Below, piece after piece: positions 15,593 to 22,342 of a DNA stretch of 42,086 bases. The notes beneath the pieces were generated by a model. It made no database searches. It was not told where the DNA came from and was given only the letters and a program-made list of their open reading frames with translations. The DNA comes from JAAYGD01 sp964609995 (lineage in GTDB: Bacteria; Bacillota_I; Bacilli_A; RF39; UBA660): contig CAZSTI010000005.1 of the NCBI GenBank assembly GCA_964609995.1, positions 1 to 42,086 of the forward strand, read 5' to 3'. The position numbers and the translations under genes are program-made. Position 1 is the first letter of the stretch. Each line of letters starts with the position of its first letter.

Positions 15593-16585
15593 ATGTTAAT
15601 TCTAACTAAATCTGTATTAGCTATGATGATTAGTTTTTTTGCGTCTATTGTATTAGGCTATTTTATTATACCTTTTTTAAAAAGAAAAAAAATTGGACAA
15701 AATATAAGTACATATCTTGAAGAAAAACATAGCAAAAAAAATGGAATTCCTACTATGGGGGGAGTAATTTTTATTATTTCTACTTTTTTGACAGTATTAG
15801 TATTAACTTTTATGGGCAAAATAGAAATAACTTCAAATATGATTATTGTATTATTAGTATTTATCGGATATGCATTAATAGGTTTTATAGATGATTATAT
15901 AAGTTTAAAAAGAAAAACTAATAAAGGCTTAACTAGTATTCAAAAATTATTATTACAATTCATAATTGCTCTTATATTTTTTATAATATTTATTAATAAT
16001 GGTGGACAACCAGTATTAGAAATATATACTTTAAATATTAAAGTCGATATGGGAATATTATATGGACTATTTATATTATTTGTATTATTAGGATCTTCTA
16101 ATGCTGTAAATATTACTGATGGATTGGATGGTCTTGCAGCAGGGTTATCAGTAATAGCTTATATTTCAATGGGTATAATAGCATGGGGTTCTAATTGGGT
16201 TATGGGTAATGATGGATTAGCTATATTATCTTTTATAATTACAGGAGCAGTATTAGGGTTTTTATTTTATAATTCTTATCCTGCAAAAGTAATAATGGGG
16301 GATACTGGTTCTTTGTCTTTAGGAGCCACATTAGCAACAATTGCAATACTTACAGATCATGAATTAACATTGGTTGTTATCGCAGGAGTATTTGTGATTG
16401 AAACTCTAGTTGTAATAATTCAAACTATATCTATAGTATATTTTAAAAAGAAAGTATTTTTAATGGCTCCTTTACATCATCATTTTGAAAAATTAGGATG
16501 GGAAGAAATAGACATTGTAAAAATGTTTTGGATAGTAGGTTTATTGTTATCGATGGCTGGAATAGCATTTGGAGTGTGGATATAA
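15593..16585 (+). CDS. mraY: MraY, phospho-N-acetylmuramoyl-pentapeptide transferase
   Basis: MraY transfers phospho-MurNAc-pentapeptide to undecaprenyl phosphate, making lipid I. The 330-residue protein has the MraY hallmarks: GIPTMGG (51-57), the FIDDY aspartates (D100, D101), NAVNITDGLDGLA (170-182, catalytic D176 region), MGDTGS (D237) and the MAPLHHHFEKLGW loop (291-303). About ten membrane segments are visible. A TATAAT-containing stretch at about 15566-15576 and GAGGTGA before the ATG suggest its own promoter after the ABC operon. The gene normally sits directly after the septal PBP or murF; here it is separated from the PBP by the LRR, suf and ABC blocks. Confidence 0.96.
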   Translation: MLILTKSVLAMMISFFASIVLGYFIIPFLKRKKIGQNISTYLEEKHSKKNGIPTMGGVIFIISTFLTVLVLTFMGKIEITSNMIIVLLVFIGYALIGFIDDYISLKRKTNKGLTSIQKLLLQFIIALIFFIIFINNGGQPVLEIYTLNIKVDMGILYGLFILFVLLGSSNAVNITDGLDGLAAGLSVIAYISMGIIAWGSNWVMGNDGLAILSFIITGAVLGFLFYNSYPAKVIMGDTGSLSLGATLATIAILTDHELTLVVIAGVFVIETLVVIIQTISIVYFKKKVFLMAPLHHHFEKLGWEEIDIVKMFWIVGLLLSMAGIAFGVWI

Positions 16586-17919
16586 TGAAATATCATTTTA
16601 TTGGTATTAAGGGTTCTGGAATGAGTGCTTTAGCTCAAATATTAAGCGATTTGGGTTATTATGTCCAAGGATCTGATGTTGATCATCATTTATATTCTGA
16701 AGATTTATTAAGAAATAAAAATATTCCTATATATTCTTTTGATTCAAATAATATTAAAGAAGATTTAACTATTATAGTAGGAAATGCTTTTGATGATTCT
16801 AATGTAGAATTAAAAAAGGCAAAAGAATTAAATTTAATTATTTATAAATATACCGAAATGTTAGGTGAATTAGTTAATAAATATCAAACATTATCAATAT
16901 GCGGAACACATGGTAAAACAACAACAACTTCAATGATTTCGTATATTATGAATAAAGCTATTGGTGTTAATTATTTAATTGGTGATGGAACCGGATTTGC
17001 TAAAAAAGAAAATGAAATTTTTATTATGGAAGCATGTGAATTTAAAAGAAATTTTTTACATTATTATCCAAAAGATATAATTTTAACTAATATAGATATG
17101 GATCATTTAGATTATTTTAAAGATTTAGATGATATTAAAGATGCATTTAAAGAATTTATTGGTCACGCTAATAATATAGTAATAGCATGTGGAGATGATT
17201 TAAATGTTAGAAGCATAATTAATAGAGAAGTTATATATTATGGATTTAATCATAATAATGATGTTGTAATAGAAAATATGATTTTAAATGAAACCGGTTC
17301 ATCTTTTGATTTATACTATAATCATGATTATTTAGATAATTTTAAAATAAATCTATATGGATCTCACATGGTATTAAATGCAGCAGCATCAATTATTTAT
17401 TGTTACATAAATAAAGTACCTATTAAAGATATAAAACAGTATATATATGAGTTTAAAGGCGCTAAAAGAAGGTTTAAAGAAACTATTATTAATAATACAA
17501 TATTAATTGATGACTATGCTCATCATCCTACTGAGATTAAAACAGCAATATTATCTGCTAGACAAAAATATCCAAACAAAAAAATAGTGTCAGTATTCTT
17601 TGAAAATACTTTTTCAAGAACTCAAAAATTATACAAAGAATATGCTAATAGCTTAAAATTATCAGATGTGGTATATGTTACTGATATTTTAAGTGATAGA
17701 GAGAAAAAAGAAGATTATAATGAAGTTGGTCCACACTTAATACTAGATTTATTAAATGAAGGATATTATTTAAATATAGACAACTTTTTAGACAATAATA
17801 ATATTAATATTGTTAAACCATTATTAAATTACAAAAATGATGTTATAATATTTATGGGTTGTAAAGAAGTTTACTACCTAAAAGATAAATTAGAAATTTT
17901 ATTAAAGGAGGAAAAATGA
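16585..17919 (+). CDS. murC: MurC, UDP-N-acetylmuramate-L-alanine ligase
   Basis: MurC adds L-alanine to UDP-MurNAc in the cytoplasm. The 444-residue product has the N-terminal Rossmann motif IGIKGSGMSALA (6-17), the ATP loop GTHGKTTTT (107-115), and the MurC-specific C-terminal run FKGAKRRFKE and DDYAHHPTEI (around residue 311). These favour MurC over MurD/E/F. The reading frame is open from 16498, but the ATG at 16585 overlaps the mraY stop (TAATG) and gives the correct family N-terminus. It is co-transcribed with mraY and, by the ATGA overlap at its end, with the rubrerythrin gene. Confidence 0.94.
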   Translation: MKYHFIGIKGSGMSALAQILSDLGYYVQGSDVDHHLYSEDLLRNKNIPIYSFDSNNIKEDLTIIVGNAFDDSNVELKKAKELNLIIYKYTEMLGELVNKYQTLSICGTHGKTTTTSMISYIMNKAIGVNYLIGDGTGFAKKENEIFIMEACEFKRNFLHYYPKDIILTNIDMDHLDYFKDLDDIKDAFKEFIGHANNIVIACGDDLNVRSIINREVIYYGFNHNNDVVIENMILNETGSSFDLYYNHDYLDNFKINLYGSHMVLNAAASIIYCYINKVPIKDIKQYIYEFKGAKRRFKETIINNTILIDDYAHHPTEIKTAILSARQKYPNKKIVSVFFENTFSRTQKLYKEYANSLKLSDVVYVTDILSDREKKEDYNEVGPHLILDLLNEGYYLNIDNFLDNNNINIVKPLLNYKNDVIIFMGCKEVYYLKDKLEILLKEEK

Positions 17920-18485
17920 TAAAAGGAACTAAAACAGAAAAAAATTTATTAAAAGCTTTTGCTGGAGAGAGTCAAGCTAGAATGAGATATTCTATGTATG
18001 CTTCTAAAGCTAAAAAGGAAGGTTATGAACAAATAGCAGCTCTATTTTTAGAAACAGCTGAAAATGAAAAAGAACATGCTTCATTATTTTATAAAAAACT
18101 TGGTGGAGGACATTTGGAAATAACTGCAAGTTTTCCTGCAGGAGAAATTGGAACCACTTCGGAGAATTTAGATTTTGCTGCAAAAGGTGAAAATGAAGAG
18201 TGGACTAAATTATATAAAGAATTTGCAGAAGTAGCTGCTCAAGAAGGATTTTTAGAAATTGCAAAATTATTTGAAAATATTTCTACAATAGAAAAAAGAC
18301 ATGAAGAAAGATTTAGAACTTTATTTAAGAATGTAACCATGAATAAAGTATTTGAGAAAGAAGAACCAGTTGAATGGGTATGTAGAGAATGTGGATATGT
18401 ACATAGAGGTACAAGCGCTCCTTCAGTTTGTCCAGTATGTTCTCACGAACAAGCTTTCTATCAAGTATTAAATGAAAAGTATTAA
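17916..18485 (+). CDS. rbr: Rubrerythrin
   Basis: A 189-residue peroxide-reducing non-heme iron protein of anaerobes. The ferritin-like four-helix part carries the diiron ligands (E18 in FAGESQARMRY, ENEKEH at 49-54, E126/H129 in IEKRHEERF) and the C-terminal rubredoxin-like domain binds one iron through C156-x2-C159 and C172-x2-C175 (CRECGYVH, CPVCSH). All ligands are present. A strong AAGGAGG site precedes the ATG and the gene overlaps murC by four bases. Joining an oxidative-stress gene to a cell-wall gene is unusual and suggests simple genome packing. It points to an anaerobic or microaerophilic host. Confidence 0.96.
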   Translation: MIKGTKTEKNLLKAFAGESQARMRYSMYASKAKKEGYEQIAALFLETAENEKEHASLFYKKLGGGHLEITASFPAGEIGTTSENLDFAAKGENEEWTKLYKEFAEVAAQEGFLEIAKLFENISTIEKRHEERFRTLFKNVTMNKVFEKEEPVEWVCRECGYVHRGTSAPSVCPVCSHEQAFYQVLNEKY

Positions 18486-18486
18486 T

Positions 18487-18520
18487 TAAAAAAAGGAATT
18501 TTAATATAATTCCTTTTTTA
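18487..18520. terminator. Bidirectional terminator between rubrerythrin and the lipoprotein gene
   Basis: AAAAAAAGGAATT...AATTCCTTTTTT forms a stem with a short A/T loop, flanked by A and T runs on both sides, between convergent genes. Confidence 0.75.
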
Positions 18521-19331
18521 TTTCCTCAATATTTTTATACATAGTTTCTATATAATTTTGATCAGTATTTTCAATTGTCGCAGTATCAAATAATATTTTT
18601 TCTATTTTGTTATCAATAATAAATTTTTCAATTTCCGGATCTAATATTTCATCTTTAAATACGATAATATATTTTGTTATTTCATCTTCTATTAATTTAA
18701 TAGCATCATTTTTTCTCTTCTCAAATAACTCTGTATCTTTATCAAGGGAAGTAACAGTAAGTCCATATTTTTCAAAGAAAGATAAAGCATCATTTGAAAC
18801 TAATATGTTTTTTTGTTCAGAGTTTTCAACCATTATTTTAATATCTGCATCTAATTCAGATACTTCTAATCTAATCTTTTCATAGTTCTCATCAATTTCA
18901 TTTGTTAAATAGGTTGCTTTTATATATTCTTTAAAGCCATTTCTAATGTTTTGAGTCAACATTAAGAAGTTAGATGGATTAATCCATAGTTCTTCAATTG
19001 AATTAACATATTTCATTCCCATAGCAGCATCTATAATCATTAATTTTTTATTTTTATTTAACATTGAAACAGCGTAATCTTTTTCTTCTGATAAACCATT
19101 ATAAACGAATAAATCACTTTTACTATAATCGTCTAATAAGGTATCTGATATATCAACAATTTCATTAGGATAAATACTAAATATTCTACTGTGACTTCCA
19201 TATAACTTGTTTGTAATATATTCAATAGGATAAGTGGATGTATAAATAATAATATTTTCTAAGGAATTAGTACTTACTTCACACCCAGTAAATATTAATA
19301 GTATTAACAATAAAGAAATAACTTTTTTCAT
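18501..19331 (-). CDS. TroA/ZnuA-like solute-binding lipoprotein lacking the usual histidine ligands
   Basis: A 276-residue lipoprotein: signal peptide with lipobox IFTGC (Cys17). The rest follows cluster A-I (TroA/ZnuA) metal-binding proteins: YTSTYPIEYITNKLYG after the lipobox, DLFVYNGL (73-80), WINP (116-119, family WLDP), a long backbone helix, NILVSNDALSFFEKYGLTV (175-193) and VFKDEILDP (224-231). The zinc-binding histidines are replaced: the EPHDYEPS position reads YPNEIVDIS, the H before the W reads E114, and the SHAAFGY histidine reads N180. It may bind another metal (Mn/Fe through acidic residues), or none. No permease or ATPase of such a system is nearby. It overlaps yidD by four bases. 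Confidence 0.78.
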   Translation of the reverse strand: MKKVISLLLILLIFTGCEVSTNSLENIIIYTSTYPIEYITNKLYGSHSRIFSIYPNEIVDISDTLLDDYSKSDLFVYNGLSEEKDYAVSMLNKNKKLMIIDAAMGMKYVNSIEELWINPSNFLMLTQNIRNGFKEYIKATYLTNEIDENYEKIRLEVSELDADIKIMVENSEQKNILVSNDALSFFEKYGLTVTSLDKDTELFEKRKNDAIKLIEDEITKYIIVFKDEILDPEIEKFIIDNKIEKILFDTATIENTDQNYIETMYKNIEEIKKELY

Positions 19332-19549
19332 ATCTCCTCCTTTTTGGGTACATTATCTATTCCCATTGTACCCCATGGATTGCATTTTAATAATCTTTTT
19401 ATACTTAATTTTAAACCTTTAATTGTTCCATGTATCTTAAATGCTTCAATAGAATAATTTGAACAAGTTGGTATATGTCTGCACGAATTATGCCATGGGC
19501 CAGGTATTATTTGATATATTTTAATTATTAATATAAATATGTGTTTCAT
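19328..19549 (-). CDS. yidD: YidD membrane protein insertion efficiency factor
   Basis: A 73-residue membrane-associated protein that aids YidC-dependent membrane insertion. The family pattern is clear: an amphipathic N-terminus (IFILIIKIYQIIPGPW), the CRHIPTCSNYSIEAFKIHG core with both conserved cysteines, and LLKCNPWGTMGIDNVP. It starts at the ATG after AGGTGA, with TGATATAAT about 16 bases before the start. The stop overlaps the start of the lipoprotein gene (ATGA), so the two are translated together. yidD is usually next to rnpA/yidC; here it is elsewhere. Confidence 0.93.
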   Translation of the reverse strand: MKHIFILIIKIYQIIPGPWHNSCRHIPTCSNYSIEAFKIHGTIKGLKLSIKRLLKCNPWGTMGIDNVPKKEEI

Positions 19550-19564
19550 AAATCACCTATGATA

Positions 19565-19591
19565 ATTATATCATAAAAATTATGTTATAAT
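19565..19591. promoter_or_regulatory. Divergent extended -10 promoters for yidD (-) and rnc (+)
   Basis: On the minus strand TGATATAAT (TATAAT at 19570-19565) faces yidD. On the plus strand TATGTTATAAT (TATAAT at 19586-19591) faces rnc. The two elements lie within 27 bases, so RNA polymerases would compete. No strong -35 boxes are seen. Confidence 0.55.
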
Positions 19592-19615
19592 TAAAATATG
19601 TTAGTTGGAGGATAT

Positions 19616-20275
19616 ATGGAATTTCTTAAACATTTTAATATTGAACCTAAGAATATTGAATTATATAAACAAGCTTTTACTCATACTTCTTATAGTAATG
19701 AAAACAATATAGATGTAAGTTACGAAAGATTGGAATTTTTAGGAGACAAAGTAGTTGATTTAATAATAAGTGAATATTTATATAGACATATGGATTTAAA
19801 AGAGGGAGATATGACTAAGTTAAGAGCATCTTATGTTTGTGAAAATGCATTATATGAATATGCACTATCTTTAAATTTCAATGAATATATAAAATTGGGT
19901 AAAGGAGAAGAATCTTCAGGTGGTAAGTTTAGAAAAGCTATTCTAGCGGATGTATTTGAAGCTTTTGTTGGGGCTTTATATTTAGATCAAGGATTAAATG
20001 TTACAAAAAGATTTTTAAATGATACTATTATTTCTAGTATGATTGAAAAGGAAACATATTTTAGTGATTATAAATCTTTATTTCAAGAAAGAATTCAAAT
20101 AGATAATAAAAAAATAGAATATATATTAATTGATGAAACCGGACCCGCTCATGATAAAACTTTTACCTCAATAGTTAAAGTTGAAAATATAACTTTTGGT
20201 AAAGGAGTAGGAAGCACTAAAAAAGAAGCGGAACAAAATGCTGCAAAAGACGCATTGAATAAACAAGTACAATAA
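19616..20275 (+). CDS. rnc: Ribonuclease III
   Basis: RNase III cleaves double-stranded RNA in rRNA and mRNA processing. The 219-residue product has the catalytic signature ERLEFLGDKVVD (E40, D44), the second acidic site in ADVFEAFVGALYLDQG, and a C-terminal double-stranded RNA-binding domain (about 148-219, ending GSTKKEAEQNAAKDAL). The open frame begins at 19598, but GGAGG stands just before the ATG at 19616, so that start is preferred. The rnc...smc order is the standard Firmicute one, here with two extra surface-protein genes between. Confidence 0.95.
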   Translation: MEFLKHFNIEPKNIELYKQAFTHTSYSNENNIDVSYERLEFLGDKVVDLIISEYLYRHMDLKEGDMTKLRASYVCENALYEYALSLNFNEYIKLGKGEESSGGKFRKAILADVFEAFVGALYLDQGLNVTKRFLNDTIISSMIEKETYFSDYKSLFQERIQIDNKKIEYILIDETGPAHDKTFTSIVKVENITFGKGVGSTKKEAEQNAAKDALNKQVQ

Positions 20276-20348
20276 ATATAGTAAAGTAAATGTTTTTTTG
20301 GTATAAAAATAATAATATAAGTCTTATAATATATTGTATGAGGTGAAT

Positions 20349-21191
20349 ATGTATAAAAAACAAAATCATAATATAATGATAGTTGTTTTATTAATTGGAT
20401 GTGTTGTTATGGCTATATTATTGATTTTTCCAGGATTAGTAATGAATAGAAATACCAATATAAATGATACAATAAAAGAAGATATTATTGAAGAAGTAAA
20501 TATTGAAGGAAACTATGTTGATGTAATTAACAATAATTATGAAAATATTCATCCAAAATTTACTTCTCAATTTGTAAAAAACACTATTAATCTATTTAAT
20601 AATGATTTTACAGGCGATTATTTTGGTTATTATTTTAAACAAGATAAAATACTAGTAAAAGATATGGATAAAAAAGTTCTATTAAATTTAGCATTACAAA
20701 AATTTGCTTATGAATTAACTAATTCCAAAAGTAGTGGTGAAGTATGTGTAGGCAAAGATGAAATTTTGAAATATTCAAATACAATTTTTTATAATGATGT
20801 AAAATTAGTGGATATTAATGATACTATAATTAATGATACAGGAGACTTTTATTTAAAAGGTGATAAGTATTGTGGAAAATTACTAACTGGAAAAGATTTC
20901 CTTGGATATAATATTTATCAAAAAGTAGTAGGTTACAATAAAGGAAGCATATTTTTAGAAATTTATACAAAGTATACTTTTTGCCAAGTAATATATAATG
21001 AAAAAACAAAAGAACCTGATTGTGTTTATAGAAATACTATGGATATAAACTCTAATAATAACATTATTGGAAAATCAAAATTTTCTTTAATACCTAGTAA
21101 TGAAGTTTTTAATAAGGGATACACTTATAAGTATATATTTTATATGAAAAACGATAATTTGTATTTTTTTTCATTAGAAAAGATGGTATAA
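20349..21191 (+). CDS. Unknown membrane-anchored extracellular protein with four cysteines
   Basis: I do not recognise this 280-residue protein. Residues 9-31 are a hydrophobic anchor (uncleaved signal-like), so the remainder should be outside the cell. The ectodomain has an acidic linker, a helical segment (about 60-130) and a beta-rich second half. Its four cysteines (in GEVCVGK, KYCGKL, TFCQVI and PDCVYR) could form two disulfides. The ATG at 20349 is preferred over TTG at 20334 because GAGGTG lies close before it. TATAAT at 20325-20330 is a likely -10. The gene is followed, 33 bases on, by the LRR surface-protein gene, so the two probably act at the cell surface together (inference). Confidence 0.65.
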   Translation: MYKKQNHNIMIVVLLIGCVVMAILLIFPGLVMNRNTNINDTIKEDIIEEVNIEGNYVDVINNNYENIHPKFTSQFVKNTINLFNNDFTGDYFGYYFKQDKILVKDMDKKVLLNLALQKFAYELTNSKSSGEVCVGKDEILKYSNTIFYNDVKLVDINDTIINDTGDFYLKGDKYCGKLLTGKDFLGYNIYQKVVGYNKGSIFLEIYTKYTFCQVIYNEKTKEPDCVYRNTMDINSNNNIIGKSKFSLIPSNEVFNKGYTYKYIFYMKNDNLYFFSLEKMV

Positions 21192-21224
21192 TATAAATAC
21201 TAAGAATAAGGAGGAATTAAGTAT

Positions 21225-22274
21225 ATGAATTTAAATAAGAATAAAATATCTATAATTGCTGTTGGTGTATTGATATTATTAATAATATTATATATATTGT
21301 TTTTAAAACCAAAAAGCAAAGAAGAAGAAGGAGAATTAATAAATCAAATAGACATAACCGATGTTGCTTGTTTTACTTATGAAAAAGAGGACAATGGAGT
21401 TATCATAACGGCTTATGATGATAAATGTTCAAAAGAAGTAGGAATACCAGATTTAATTGAAGAAAAGCCTGTTACTAAAATAGGAGTATTTGCTTTTAGT
21501 AATAAGAGTATTACTAAATTAAGACTGCCAAAAGATTTAAAAGAAATTGGAAACAACTCTTTTCAAAATAATAGTATTGAAAGTTTAAGTATTCCGAATG
21601 AAGTGGTTTTAATTGGAAGTTATGCTTTTGAAAACAATAATATAAAAACTTTATCAATTTCAAATAAAGTGTCTCAAATTGGAGCAGCAGCATTTAATAA
21701 TAATGATTTGAATGATGATAAAGCCTTCATATATGCTAGAAATTCTGATGCATCTTTAGATAATACTAAAGTTGTTAGTTATGCTGGTTCAAAAAAAGAA
21801 GGAGTTATTATTCCTGAAGGAGTAAATACAATTGGAGATTGGTCATTTAGCAAATGTGAATTAGAATCTGTTACTTTGCCTGAAAGTACAAATATGATTG
21901 GAATTTATGCGTTTTCAGAAAATAAATTAAAAACAATAAAAATAACTAAAAATGTTGCGAATTTAGGTGATTATGCTTTTTCCAATAATGAGTTAACAGA
22001 ATTAAACATAGATTTAGGTTTAAATAGTATTGGTAATTTTGTATTTTCAAATAATAAATTAACAGATTTAAATATACCTCAAAGTTTAACAAAGATTAAT
22101 AGTTCTTCATTTGAAAAGAATACTATTAAAGAAGTAGTAATGCCTTCAAATGTAGACATTGAAGAAAGTTCTATTTCAGAGAATTTTTATAAAACATATG
22201 TCACAAAAAATAATAAAGGTTCAGGTACATATAAATCTAGTGAACAAAAAGGAACTTGGACAAAGCAATCTTAA
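21225..22274 (+). CDS. Membrane-anchored BspA-type leucine-rich repeat protein
   Basis: A 349-residue surface protein. A hydrophobic anchor (about 8-27) is followed by a cap with two cysteines (ACFTYEK...DDKCSKEV) and nine LRR_5 repeats (consensus xxIGxxAFxxN). After the fourth repeat comes a non-repeat insert (AFIYARNSDAS to SYAGSK). The end reads TWTKQS. The cap, insert and tail match those of the prepilin-LRR protein at 3500, although the anchors differ (no prepilin motif here) and the repeats are much more diverged. It is preceded by TATAAT near 21188 and AAGGAGG, and ends in a strong terminator. Likely role: adhesion or binding at the surface (inference). Confidence 0.87.
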   Translation: MNLNKNKISIIAVGVLILLIILYILFLKPKSKEEEGELINQIDITDVACFTYEKEDNGVIITAYDDKCSKEVGIPDLIEEKPVTKIGVFAFSNKSITKLRLPKDLKEIGNNSFQNNSIESLSIPNEVVLIGSYAFENNNIKTLSISNKVSQIGAAAFNNNDLNDDKAFIYARNSDASLDNTKVVSYAGSKKEGVIIPEGVNTIGDWSFSKCELESVTLPESTNMIGIYAFSENKLKTIKITKNVANLGDYAFSNNELTELNIDLGLNSIGNFVFSNNKLTDLNIPQSLTKINSSSFEKNTIKEVVMPSNVDIEESSISENFYKTYVTKNNKGSGTYKSSEQKGTWTKQS

Positions 22275-22298
22275 AAGAGTTAATAACTCTTTTTTTCT
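22271..22298 (+). terminator. Terminator after the LRR protein gene
   Basis: AAAAGAGTT-AAT-AACTCTTTT followed by more T forms a strong Rho-independent terminator overlapping the stop codon at 22272-22274. It separates the surface genes from smc. Confidence 0.85.
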
Positions 22299-22342
22299 TG
22301 TTTAATATGTAATAATATATTATAATTATTAAGGTGATCATA

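Noticed and set aside
16498..16584. N-terminal extension of MurC inside mraY
   Set aside because: The ATG at 16585 overlaps the mraY stop and gives the correct Rossmann start; the extension is out-of-frame mraY sequence.
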